From CAYMDP01 sp964389375 (GTDB lineage Bacteria; Bdellovibrionota; Bdellovibrionia; Bdellovibrionales; UBA1609), in assembly GCA_964389375.1 (NCBI GenBank), contig CAYMDP010000016.1:1-56703 (forward strand): DNA of 56,703 bases, in the 5' to 3' direction. Position numbers and translations under genes: made by a program. Below are positions 25,426 through 33,405 of this stretch, piece by piece. The notes under the pieces were generated by a model that worked only from the letters and a program-made list of their open reading frames with translations, had not been told where the DNA came from and made no database searches. Numbering within the stretch: position 1 is the first letter of the stretch; every line of letters begins with the position of its first letter.

Positions 25426-25890
25426 CTAAATATTCGAAGGAGCGTGATAGACAACTGTGCATTTTCCGCTCAGTGAGTCTTGTTTGTGTTCAAACTGCAA
25501 TGAAGTCGAAAGGACTCGAAATAGCTTAATGCCCTCAGCAACTCCAAAGGGTGCATGAAACTCTAAAGCGACGAAATGTTCCTCACCCCGCTCTGAAGTA
25601 AAAATATACTGTCTTTCGCCCTGATCATTTCCGCGGGTGTGAGCAGCCTTTTCATTCGTCCATATCGTCTTTAGTATTTCTTCTGAACCACTCTCATTTT
25701 CTAAAATCAGTTCAACATTAAATTTTTCACTTTCCCATACAGACCACAAACTATTGTTACTCTTTAGAGTCACACGTGATCCTGATTCTAGATCACAAGC
25801 TAAGTCTCGTGCTGATGTAAGCCTCGCGTGTGCATAAAAACTGGTGCATAAGACCAATAACCCAAATAGTCCTGAAACGATTTTCCCCAT
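25426..25890 (-). CDS. Small exported protein of unknown function
   Basis: 154 aa. A strong AGGAGG ribosome site precedes the ATG. Signal peptide runs to about residue 22 (S-F-Y-A-H-A). The mature part has two cysteines (D-L-A-C and G-K-C) likely to form a disulfide and looks beta-rich. No known family recognised. It is monocistronic, with its own hairpin downstream, just upstream of the regulator/exported-protein pair on the same strand. Confidence 0.7.
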   Translation of the reverse strand: MGKIVSGLFGLLVLCTSFYAHARLTSARDLACDLESGSRVTLKSNNSLWSVWESEKFNVELILENESGSEEILKTIWTNEKAAHTRGNDQGERQYIFTSERGEEHFVALEFHAPFGVAEGIKLFRVLSTSLQFEHKQDSLSGKCTVVYHAPSNI

Positions 25891-26049
25891 ATATCCTCCT
25901 AAGGTTTAACTCATTCAGTTGTCTTCGGAGAGTAAGCTAGCAGTTCGCCAATTTCTCTGGTACTGGATAAAAAGAATGTCTAATAGTCCTATTCGGAATA
26001 TCCACGCGGACTTCTGGTGCGACTTGGGCCCAGACGGCGAGCCAGCCAA

Positions 26050-26580
26050 TTATACTAGATCAATGGACGAAGCTATAATTCGATCTTGAGTTGAGTCAGC
26101 GATTTCCACTATGGAGAGTGTATTAAAGGTAAACTCTAAATCAAAGTTCAAGGAGTTCAAGGCATCCACTTGTTTCTTGGCTTCAGATAAGCTTAAATTT
26201 GACCCGATCGTCATATGTGGAACAAATGGAATATCGAGTCTAAGTAAATGTGCGAACCTTTCGGAGTATAAAAGATCATGAAGGCGTAAGACGTTCCCAA
26301 AACCCTCATCAGGCACCAAAAAAATAAAGCCAAGAGATCCATTTGGGCCGTTTTCGGGCATCATCATTGCGGATCGAAATCGAATCTTAAACTTTCTAAA
26401 GTTTGAAGTCATTCGTTTAACTTCTTTACCAAATAGTTCCGGTGAGTCGATTTCTGTTGGGAAGAACAAGGTGATGTGTGGGGCAACTAAATGACTTTTG
26501 TCGTCGAATTTCTCGCGAAACTTCACAATCCAGTGCTCACGATTTATTTTCGGAAAATGCGCAATGTAGTATTTTTTCAT
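26050..26580 (-). CDS. 2H phosphoesterase family protein (2'-5' RNA ligase-like)
   Basis: 176 aa from the ATG at 26580, which overlaps the GNAT stop by 4 nt (ATGA); the frame is open to 26610. The two H-x-T/S motifs of the 2H superfamily are P-H-I-T-L-F-F-P near 44 and P-H-M-T-I-G near 128. Members hydrolyse cyclic phosphates or 2'-5' linked RNA. Which reaction this one performs cannot be read. Last gene of a three-gene cassette with 4-nt overlaps. Confidence 0.85.
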   Translation of the reverse strand: MKKYYIAHFPKINREHWIVKFREKFDDKSHLVAPHITLFFPTEIDSPELFGKEVKRMTSNFRKFKIRFRSAMMMPENGPNGSLGFIFLVPDEGFGNVLRLHDLLYSERFAHLLRLDIPFVPHMTIGSNLSLSEAKKQVDALNSLNFDLEFTFNTLSIVEIADSTQDRIIASSIDLV

Positions 26581-27146
26581 CGAGTATTGGGGGCCATCCA
26601 TTTTTGCCATTCTTGTTTGGTTAACTCCCAGGTTTCGGCCTCGGTATAATCCGAACTTACGAATTTAGCTGGGCGAGTTCCAATAAATCGTGCGCCAGTT
26701 TTTTCTTTGATCCGTCTTGATTTAGTATTGCCGACCGCGTTCGAAAAAATCAGAGTCTCAAAGCCCAAGTGATCAAAGGCGTAATCCATAACAGGCTTTA
26801 CGGCCTCCGTCATATATCCTTGGCCCCAAAAAGCTTTGCCAAGCCAAAAACCTCTGTGCTCGGGGGTTCCTTTGCGCCAAAGATCAATGCCCCCGATCAT
26901 TTCGTCTGGATTTGTTTTAAGAAAAATCCCCCACACCCAACGATCCTGACCTTGCCGGGGTAGAATAAAAGTTCGGATAAATTCTTCTACTCCATTTTCA
27001 GGATAAGGCCAGGGAACAGTCGAGGAGAGTTGTGAGATGACTGCATAATCGACGAAATTCTTTTGATAGGAAGGAGCGTCCTTCAAAGTAACACCTTTTA
27101 AAATCAGGCGATCTGTTTGAAAACTGGGTATTACTAAAGAAGTCAT
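26577..27146 (-). CDS. GNAT N-acetyltransferase (RimJ/RimL type)
   Basis: 189 aa acetyl-CoA dependent transferase. Seen: T-D-R-L-I-L-K-G-V near the start, G-G-I-D-L-W, the acetyl-CoA loop region F-W-L-G-K-A-F-W-G-Q-G-Y-M-T-E-A, and the conserved N-x-x-S-x-R-I-x-E-K-T-G-A block. Substrate could be a protein N-terminus, a metabolite or an antibiotic. Overlaps both neighbours by 4 nt, so all three are co-translated. Confidence 0.88.
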   Translation of the reverse strand: MTSLVIPSFQTDRLILKGVTLKDAPSYQKNFVDYAVISQLSSTVPWPYPENGVEEFIRTFILPRQGQDRWVWGIFLKTNPDEMIGGIDLWRKGTPEHRGFWLGKAFWGQGYMTEAVKPVMDYAFDHLGFETLIFSNAVGNTKSRRIKEKTGARFIGTRPAKFVSSDYTEAETWELTKQEWQKWMAPNTR

Positions 27147-27478
27147 TTCGGGCTTTCCTCGAAAAAGAACTCACGCTCGACCCGGCAAATTTTTATGTGA
27201 TAAGCGCTGTACCAATCGGAGCGTCCAAACTCCTGAGCTATCTGATGCTCACTATTTCCCTTCCACGTCTTTATGTCCTCAGCCGTTTGCCAATAAGAAA
27301 TCGTAATCCCTAAGCCCTTGGCATCTCGAACACTGTCTAGTCCTAAAAAACCTTTTTGTTGTTTCGCTAGAGCTTGCATGCGTTCGGCCATTTTCTCGTA
27401 GCCTTTAGAGTCCTTTGTGTTTCTCTGGGACTTAAAAATCACCGCGTAGTATGGCACAGGGGGAGTGGAGTTTTTCAT
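27143..27478 (-). CDS. Antibiotic biosynthesis monooxygenase (ABM) domain protein
   Basis: 111 aa single-domain ferredoxin-like fold protein. The pattern Y-A-V-I-F-K-S-Q, then M-A-E-R-M-Q-A-L-A-K-Q-Q-K-G-F-L-G, then I-S-Y-W-Q-T-A-E-D-I-K-T-W-K matches ABM/heme-degrading-like proteins of unknown substrate. First gene of the overlapping ABM-GNAT-2H cassette. A 700-bp non-coding stretch lies upstream. Confidence 0.75.
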   Translation of the reverse strand: MKNSTPPVPYYAVIFKSQRNTKDSKGYEKMAERMQALAKQQKGFLGLDSVRDAKGLGITISYWQTAEDIKTWKGNSEHQIAQEFGRSDWYSAYHIKICRVEREFFFEESPK

Positions 27479-28178
27479 GCTGCCGCATACTCACCAGATT
27501 TTATTCGTTTGTCCATAGTCGACTGATCCCACTCCGGCGCTTGGAGTCGCAATGCAACAAATAGGCTTGTGCACTTGCAGGGCTAATTTAAGAATAAGTT
27601 TGATAAGAAGACTTGGAATGAGGAATAGCAAGGTGGAGAGTTTAAAACGCTCAAATTTATTTGATTTTGATCATTTAACAGAAACTTCGTTTTGCAAATT
27701 TCTGATAAGGGATATCTGTAACTCGGTGCTGGGGTAAATTTGTCTATTTTCTTGTTCTGAGAAAAAAATAGCGACCTGGAGGGTAAGGAGGGGGACCAGG
27801 TCGCCAAGGGGGGATACCGACTACTAAGCAAGCCGAGTGCCAATATTTTGTGGGCGTCTAAGCGAACCTAGAGGAATTGGCGATCCAGGCAAAGACTGAT
27901 TGTTAGAGTTTTTTCCTGGGAAAATTCTTTAAAACTGAAATTTTGAACTCATCTAAAGTTCGTAGATTTTTCTAACTGCCTAAATAGAGGCGCTTTTCGC
28001 ATAGCATTGGGACTTTTAGTGAGGGTCCTTGCCTGTGGTTCACAATTGGGTCACATCCTGTAAGACTTTCATCTAGTCTAGTTTTTGTCCTTCGGCAGTG
28101 GGTTTTGAACAAAGGTTTCAAGGGCTTAGCGGATTTTCCGATAAGAAATCGTAAGCTTTCGACTGTCATGGGGGAATT
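27479..28178. other. 700-bp non-coding region
   Basis: Lies between divergent genes. Short open frames here have no family likeness, no good ribosome sites, and I do not accept them. The clearest structure is a hairpin with a purine-rich loop at 27771-27804 (separate entry). The promoters for the ABM cassette (minus) and the coiled-coil protein gene (plus) should be here, but no clear -35/-10 pair was seen. A small RNA is possible. Confidence 0.5.
27771..27804. ncRNA. Hairpin with purine-rich loop, possible small-RNA element
   Basis: GCGACCTGG 27771-27779 pairs perfectly with CCAGGTCGC 27796-27804. The 16-base loop is almost all purine and contains AAGGAGG, an exact anti-anti-SD (Shine-Dalgarno-like) string with no start codon after it; another GGGGGG run follows at 27809. 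Loops like this can bind ribosomes or RNA-binding proteins such as CsrA. It could equally be a structural fragment of an unannotated transcript. Confidence 0.35.
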
Positions 28179-29342
28179 ATGAGATTCAGTTTTTTACTAT
28201 TCATTCTACTTCAACTCGCACTGCCGGCTTTTGCCCTGTCAGACTTAGATGATATCGAGGCCGAAGCTGAAACCGCCGCATCCGACAGTGAGGCCGCTCG
28301 GGCCGAAGCAAATGCAGCTAAAGCGCGCCGTGAGAGAGCATTAAAGGAAGCAGAAAAAGCAAAGTCAGAGGCTCAGGCTGCTTTAGCTCGTTCGAGAAGT
28401 AAAGAGCGTGAAGCTAAGCAAGAGATTGCGGCTGCCGAGCGTGAGACCGAAGCCGCACTTGCGGTGGGTCGAAAATACCTAAAAGAAAGACAAAGCGCTG
28501 AGCAGCAATACCAAAAGTCAACTGAGGCCATCGAAATTGCAAAAGCAAAAGTTCAGGGTTTAAGAAATGAAAGCGAAAAAATAAAAAAAGAGCGAGATGA
28601 GTCTGTGGCGCGTGCCGCCTTGGTTTTAAACGAAGCTCGTCAGAGTGAAGGAGAGCTTCAGCGCGCGAAAGACGAAACCGCAAAATTAAGCCGAGAGCTT
28701 GAAGCTGCAAAGACTGAAGAAAATAAATCTCATGAGCGTTTGAAAGCGGCCAAGGCAGAAACTAGTAAACAGGTTGCACGTCTTAAAGCAGAGCAACAAA
28801 AGCTTAGAGAAGAAATCAATCGTTCAAAAGATTTAATGGCAAAGTCTGAAGGCGAAATGCGAACCCTTCGTAAGTCCTCAGACCAGTTGCAAGAAGAAGT
28901 TTCCGTCGCAGAGGGTGAAGCCGAGCAGATGAAAAGACGAGTTGCGGACTCTCAAGCGCGATTGGCTCAACTTGAAGCCAAGGCAGCAAGTCAAAAATCA
29001 GACCTAGCGAATCAAAAAAACCAGGCCTTAGAGAGGCAGAAGCGTTTCGAAGCACAAGAGGCTGCGGCTCGTGTTCGCAATGCAGAAGCGCAGCAACGAG
29101 TCCAATCGACTGCGACGCCGAAGGGTGCCAACAATGTGAAGGTTCAGTTACATCGCAAGCCGGCTAATACCGCTGTGATTTTAAAAACAGATTGTTCCTA
29201 TTTTGGAAAGCCAAGTTCCGACGAGCGTCCTCTGGGAATGCTGCGCAAGGGGACATCTATTAATCTGACCCCGGTTGATGCCAGCTGGTTTAAAGCAAAT
29301 AACAGAGGAACTGCAGTCTTTGTCCCTGCAAGTTGTCTATAA
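28179..29342 (+). CDS. Exported coiled-coil protein with C-terminal SH3-like domain
   Basis: 387 aa. Signal peptide to about residue 19 (A-L-P-A-F-A). Residues ~25-310 are almost uninterrupted Ala/Glu/Lys/Arg coiled coil with many heptads and no Pro. Residues ~318-387 resemble a bacterial SH3 domain: V-K-V-Q-L-H-R-K-P-A-N, L-G-M-L-R-K-G-T-S-I-N-L, W-F-K-A, F-V-P-A-S-C-L. Such proteins bridge the periplasm or bind peptidoglycan. GGGGG lies upstream of the ATG. A PilZ-protein gene begins 12 bases after its stop, so the two are probably co-transcribed. Confidence 0.8.
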   Translation: MRFSFLLFILLQLALPAFALSDLDDIEAEAETAASDSEAARAEANAAKARRERALKEAEKAKSEAQAALARSRSKEREAKQEIAAAERETEAALAVGRKYLKERQSAEQQYQKSTEAIEIAKAKVQGLRNESEKIKKERDESVARAALVLNEARQSEGELQRAKDETAKLSRELEAAKTEENKSHERLKAAKAETSKQVARLKAEQQKLREEINRSKDLMAKSEGEMRTLRKSSDQLQEEVSVAEGEAEQMKRRVADSQARLAQLEAKAASQKSDLANQKNQALERQKRFEAQEAAARVRNAEAQQRVQSTATPKGANNVKVQLHRKPANTAVILKTDCSYFGKPSSDERPLGMLRKGTSINLTPVDASWFKANNRGTAVFVPASCL

Positions 29343-29354
29343 GAGGTTTTTGTC

Positions 29355-30032
29355 ATGAGTGCGAAGAACCATCTTTGGTGTATTCAATCTCTCTTGGATG
29401 ACCGCGGTCTTCAGGGCTTAACTTTTATTGAAATTCACGCGGTGGTCTCTGTCATAGAAGTGCGGGACCGACTGAATTGGGTTATTTGGCGGGACGACTG
29501 GAAAGAGTGGCGACCCTTAAGCCAAAGCAAAGAACTTCTTCAAGCTTTTCCCGAACGAAAATTGGCGCAAGCCCCACCGACTCTTTCTGAGTCTGTGGAT
29601 CAATTCGAAACCGCAATCAAAAAAGTCTTTGTTGAAAATGAATTCTCAGAAGGCAGAGAAGGGACATTGACCGACATTGATATGGACATGGCCAAAGAGC
29701 TTGAGGTCGAGCGCTCACAGGGTGAGTTTGTTATTCGACTTTATCCCAGGCATCACAGAAGACTTTTAGTAGAGATTGAATGTGATCAAAGAAAATTTAA
29801 GTCTTATTCGGTCAATGTGTCCGCCGGCGGAGTCTTATTAGAAAAAGCTTTGCCAGACTGGGTTGTGGGCTATTGCCTTGTTCGTCTTATGAAGCCCGAG
29901 GGCGGTGACTCTCGTGAGCTGACTTGTTCTATTGTAGAAAACCAAGACCCTCAAAAGCGCCACCGTATTGAGTTCTCCGCCCCCACCAGTGAAGCCGAGC
30001 TTCAAAGCTTAGAAACTTGGCTAGCGGCTTGA
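29355..30032 (+). CDS. PilZ-domain protein (c-di-GMP receptor candidate)
   Basis: 225 aa. Residues ~1-60 resemble a GYF-like/DUF4339 module (W-C-I-Q-S-L, then W-V-I-W-R-D-D-W-K-E-W-R-P-L). Residues ~125-225 are PilZ: R-H-H-R-R gives the R-x-x-x-R site and N-V-S-A-G-G gives the N-x-S-x-x-G site, both intact, so c-di-GMP binding is likely. AGAGG upstream of ATG. Its operon partner is the exported coiled-coil protein; a link between c-di-GMP and envelope structure or gliding motility is inference. Confidence 0.85.
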   Translation: MSAKNHLWCIQSLLDDRGLQGLTFIEIHAVVSVIEVRDRLNWVIWRDDWKEWRPLSQSKELLQAFPERKLAQAPPTLSESVDQFETAIKKVFVENEFSEGREGTLTDIDMDMAKELEVERSQGEFVIRLYPRHHRRLLVEIECDQRKFKSYSVNVSAGGVLLEKALPDWVVGYCLVRLMKPEGGDSRELTCSIVENQDPQKRHRIEFSAPTSEAELQSLETWLAA

Positions 30033-30060
30033 ACGCCCTCTAGCCTAAAAGCGACTATAG

Positions 30061-30170
30061 ATTTCGAGGCAAAACGCGGTAGAAGCTCGAATATGGCCGC
30101 GCGCGCCTGCAGGCGAGCACGTGGTCAGATTCGAGTTTCTACCGCGAGCGATAGCGGTTTTGACCGAAAT
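30061..30170. repeat. 110-bp foldback element between the PilZ and MscS genes
   Basis: Left arm 30061-30092 pairs with right arm 30129-30170; the right arm has an 8-base insertion and there are few mismatches. The centre contains the palindrome CGCCTGCAGGCG (30104-30115) followed by GAGCA. The right arm ends exactly at the MscS stop codon (30171-30173). It resembles the element at 17036: long variable arms, a CGCC/GGCGAGCA centre, and a convergent-gene position. Confidence 0.85.
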
Positions 30171-31265
30171 TTATTGTCGCTTTTCGGCCAAGTGTAAAGT
30201 CTGAGTTGGGAATGCAAACTCTACTGGAATCCTTTTCGCAAGCTTCATGATATCCAATAAGACTTTGTGACGCTCGTTTAGCTCGAGGGCCAAGGTGTCG
30301 CTGTAGACAAAAAACTGTACCAGAATATTCAGACTAAAGTTTCCGTAGCTATTAAATGCAACGTGAGTCTTGGTTTCGTCCTGAAGAACAGTCGTGTAGG
30401 TGGCAAGAATTTTCTTAATTCCTGCGACAAACTGTTCTATTTTTTCGGGCGAAGTATCGTAAGTAAGACCCAATTCAAAATTGGATCTACGATAGCGCCT
30501 TCGACCCATATTATCGATATTGCTGACAACCATAACAGAATTTGGAACACTAATTAGTGAATCGTAAAGAGTGCGAATCCTGGTCGAGCGAAAACCAATC
30601 TCTTCGACGGTGCCCTCAACTCCATTTGAGATAATGTAATCACCGATCTTAAACGGACGATCCAAAAGAATCATAATGGATCCAAAAAGATTTGCGGCCG
30701 TATCTTTAGCCGCTAAAGCGAAGGCTAAGCCGCCAAGTCCAAGGCCCGCCATCAAAGACATCACGTTGAAGCCTAGGTTTTGGACCACGACAAGTGTTCC
30801 GAAGATTAAAACAAAAAGTCGCACAGTCTTAGTTATAAGAGGGACCAATTGCACAGAGAGATTGTTGTCCGTGCGTGAGGCTAACTTCTGAAGCCAGGCC
30901 TGAAATACATCGGTCAGTTTATAGGCGACCCATACTAAGCTGAATCCTAAGCTGACCTTTATTAAGGCTGTCAGGATATTCAAAGTCGTGCCGGTAAATC
31001 CTAAAGATTTAATCGAAACAAACCAAAAAGCTGTAGCGAAAACAAGTCCGCCCGGAGCCTCAAGACATCGCAAGAAAAGGTTGGCGTAAGATTGCTCGCC
31101 TTGTCGGCTAAATTTTTTGATACTGACCTTAATCAGCCATTCCCCAGCGGACTTTAAGAATAAGCCTACAAAGAGGCCTAAAAAAAGCCCAAGCCATTGC
31201 CAGTTTGAAAAGCCAAGAATATCCGACTTCAGCCAGTCGGGAAGCAGCTGATTTATTGATTCCAT
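30171..31265 (-). CDS. MscS-family mechanosensitive ion channel
   Basis: 364 aa from the ATG at 31265 (a GTG lies 3 bases upstream). Inner-membrane channel opened by tension. There are four or more hydrophobic helices; the pore helix is A-G-L-G-L-G-G-L-A-F-A-L-A-A-K near 165-180, followed by the beta domain D-R-P-F-K-I-G-D-Y-I and V-E-E-I-G-F-R-S-T-R-I-R. It is longer at the N-terminus than E. coli MscS, giving extra helices. Starts 12 bases after the neighbouring unknown gene. Confidence 0.93.
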   Translation of the reverse strand: MESINQLLPDWLKSDILGFSNWQWLGLFLGLFVGLFLKSAGEWLIKVSIKKFSRQGEQSYANLFLRCLEAPGGLVFATAFWFVSIKSLGFTGTTLNILTALIKVSLGFSLVWVAYKLTDVFQAWLQKLASRTDNNLSVQLVPLITKTVRLFVLIFGTLVVVQNLGFNVMSLMAGLGLGGLAFALAAKDTAANLFGSIMILLDRPFKIGDYIISNGVEGTVEEIGFRSTRIRTLYDSLISVPNSVMVVSNIDNMGRRRYRRSNFELGLTYDTSPEKIEQFVAGIKKILATYTTVLQDETKTHVAFNSYGNFSLNILVQFFVYSDTLALELNERHKVLLDIMKLAKRIPVEFAFPTQTLHLAEKRQ

Positions 31266-31277
31266 CACGGCAACCTA

Positions 31278-32027
31278 TCAAACATGATGAAGGCATTCAA
31301 CTATGTGCAGGGCTTTGGGGTGTAGCATCCAAGCCCCATAAGAACCTTTAATTTGCACTGGGAAAGTCTTTTGAAGGCCGTGATCCCAGAATGATATGGA
31401 ATCGGAGCAAGATTTTTTAATCTCGATCATTAGATCTTCAGGCGTTTTCCAGCTTTGATCTCTTGCTTTGAATTTGCATTTCCGCGGAAGGTGGGTCGAG
31501 TAGAGATCATGGTAAGAAGCCGCAGGCCCCTCGAAGACTTTTTGTAGAACTTCTTTCAGGCGCAGGTGGTAGTGCTGAGAATTTGGGACTAAGAAAGGCA
31601 ACTGTCCTAGAATATTGCAAAATAAAATTCCGGTCTGGGGATAGCTTTCTCTTAACTCTAGAAGACCTTCGGGGCGAAAGACTTTATCTCGAAACAAATA
31701 ATCTTTATTATCCCATTCGATTTGGCTATCTGGGAATCGTCTTTTTAGAAGAAAGCGGGCCAGAGGGTCGGGCTCAGAAATGATGAGTTTTTTAAAGCGA
31801 GCAAGAAACTCTGGGTCCAGACTGTAGCCGGCACTTGGCCCAAGCAGGAATAGCTGGTCCTTTGGGGGGTCCCAACTTTTCAGTTCGTTTTGAATCCAGT
31901 GATGAAAGGGTCTCCAAAGGACCTTTCGATAGTTCCACGCCAGTTTATGATAAACGATTCCGCCAGATGGATTTAGAAATGAGAATTTCACAGTTTTAAG
32001 CCTGACAAACTCTTTAAGCTTGTGCAA
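31278..32027 (-). CDS. Unknown protein, Rossmann-like segment (possible methyltransferase)
   Basis: 249 aa. The only available start is TTG at 32027, with AGGGGATC upstream. Residues 59-87 read L-F-L-L-G-P-S-A-G-Y-S-L then I-I-S-E-P-D, which resembles SAM-binding motif I followed by an acidic residue at the end of strand 2. Then T-G-I-L-F-C-N-I-L-G-Q-L-P near 131 could be motif IV. No diagnostic catalytic motif was found. It is cytoplasmic (no signal). Co-directional with MscS. Confidence 0.6.
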   Translation of the reverse strand: MHKLKEFVRLKTVKFSFLNPSGGIVYHKLAWNYRKVLWRPFHHWIQNELKSWDPPKDQLFLLGPSAGYSLDPEFLARFKKLIISEPDPLARFLLKRRFPDSQIEWDNKDYLFRDKVFRPEGLLELRESYPQTGILFCNILGQLPFLVPNSQHYHLRLKEVLQKVFEGPAASYHDLYSTHLPRKCKFKARDQSWKTPEDLMIEIKKSCSDSISFWDHGLQKTFPVQIKGSYGAWMLHPKALHIVECLHHV

Positions 32028-32072
32028 GGATTGATCCCCTAGGGCCGGTGTTTAAAAAAATAGGGAGCTTCA

Positions 32073-32744
32073 ATGATGAATTTTGGATTTCAAAAACTCA
32101 ATCAAGTGGGCGCGAAAACTCTTTTACTGGCGGCCTTTGCTCTTCCGATGGATTCAAGTCAAAATTGGCAAATTTTAGAATTTAGAAATATTAAACCTCA
32201 CAAAACTGAATTTACGACCAAGGGTCTAAAGCTAAAAGTCGAAGCCTCAGCCTCTCCAATTATTTTTCCTTTGCCTCAAGGTATGAAAGTGTCAGAGGTC
32301 CAAGTTGAAGGGCTGTTGTCGGGTTTGTTGACGCTTAAGAAAGAAATTGCCCAAGGCCAAAAAGGAAACGATGATTATACCCTTCGAATCGGACTTGTCG
32401 TCGAGGGTAAGAAGCGCTTAAATTTTGCGCAGCGTATGGTTGCCGCCTCTTGGGTCAAAAAGCTTTTTGATTTGGCTCCGAAAGATAAGGGCGTCGATCG
32501 CATTGAATTTTTGGTCGCAACTCAAACTGCAGAAGCTGTAGGTCAGAAGCGGGTCCATCCTTTAACTGATCTTATTCAAGAGCAAGTTGTGTGGAGCTTA
32601 TTAAAGCCAGGAGCCTTTAATTTAAGCCACAAGTTCAGCGAGCCACTTCCAGTTGTCGCAATCTGGCTTTCAATCGACGGAGACGATACGAAGTCTTCCT
32701 ACGAGATAAATTTAAGCAAGATTCAGTTGGTACCTGCTGAATAA
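32073..32744 (+). CDS. Probable exported protein of unknown function
   Basis: 223 aa, with GGGAG before a double ATG. The N-terminus has a short hydrophobic stretch (T-L-L-L-A-A-F-A-L-P), likely a signal, then M-D-S-S-Q-N-W. The rest alternates polar and hydrophobic residues, suggesting beta-strands, and has no cysteine. No family recognised. Divergent from the Rossmann-like gene, 45 bases apart. Confidence 0.6.
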   Translation: MMNFGFQKLNQVGAKTLLLAAFALPMDSSQNWQILEFRNIKPHKTEFTTKGLKLKVEASASPIIFPLPQGMKVSEVQVEGLLSGLLTLKKEIAQGQKGNDDYTLRIGLVVEGKKRLNFAQRMVAASWVKKLFDLAPKDKGVDRIEFLVATQTAEAVGQKRVHPLTDLIQEQVVWSLLKPGAFNLSHKFSEPLPVVAIWLSIDGDDTKSSYEINLSKIQLVPAE

Positions 32745-32924
32745 CTCAGCTGGTCAAGCCTTGAGTAAAACGTGACACTTTGGCCCTTTCGCCCAGAACT
32801 TGAGTCAGAAGTGCTCAGAGCATCCCGCTTAAATTGAATATTTTCCATTTGGGGCCAGGCCCAAGACTTGCTCTAAGTCGAGGTATAACAATGGTCTGGA
32901 ACGACCAATCAAAGGGGAAACAAA

Positions 32925-33317
32925 ATGAAATTGATCACTCTATTATTCGCAGCAGCTGTTGGATTTTCTGGTATTTCTGCAAATGCAGCACTTCCAAGTA
33001 AGATTGATGTGCCTGTCAGTATTAATGAAGCCTTCATTCCTGGTGGATTCGATGCGGACTCTGATGTGTATGTTATCGTAAGCGGACTGTTCTCTAACAG
33101 TTGTTATAGCTGGAAGACTGCAAACGTAGCTCATAATAAGGCGACTTTAACTCATGAAGTAATGGCAACAGCCTCTGTAAGCCAGGGCATGTGTTTGATG
33201 GTCTTAGTCCCATTCTCTAAAGAAGTTCAGCTTGGAAAGCTAGGACCTGGAGAGCACAAGATCCGTTTTTTAAACGGTGATGGAACTTACATGGAAAAAA
33301 TTCTTGTTCTTGAGTAG
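32925..33317 (+). CDS. Small exported protein of unknown function
   Basis: 130 aa. AAGGGG upstream of ATG; signal peptide to about residue 21 (S-A-N-A). Two cysteines (N-S-C-Y and G-M-C-L) may form a disulfide. Beta-rich pattern with G-P-G-E-H-K-I-R-F-L-N-G-D-G near the end, like a small beta-sandwich. It has its own strong terminator, so it is a single-gene unit. No family recognised. Confidence 0.7.
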   Translation: MKLITLLFAAAVGFSGISANAALPSKIDVPVSINEAFIPGGFDADSDVYVIVSGLFSNSCYSWKTANVAHNKATLTHEVMATASVSQGMCLMVLVPFSKEVQLGKLGPGEHKIRFLNGDGTYMEKILVLE

Positions 33318-33363
33318 TCGAACCGCAGATTTCGCAAAGGGACTCTTCTAGAGTCACTGTCTA

Positions 33364-33387
33364 AAGAGGGCTTCGGCCCTCTTTTTC
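33364..33387 (+). terminator. Rho-independent terminator
   Basis: AAGAGGGC (33364-33371) and GCCCTCTT (33376-33383) form a perfect 8-bp stem closed by a TTCG tetraloop, followed by a T-run. It lies 47 bases after the small exported-protein gene. Confidence 0.93.
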
Positions 33388-33405
33388 ATTGGGGGGGCGC
33401 AGGCT

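Noticed and set aside
27552..27737. Small plus-strand ORF in the 700-bp region
   Set aside because: No ribosome site, no signal peptide, no family likeness, and biased composition. Other frames nearby are equally open.
27840..27910. c-di-GMP (GEMM) riboswitch near the PilZ operon
   Set aside because: A GCAAAG string is present, but the conserved GEMM context and tetraloop/receptor elements are not.
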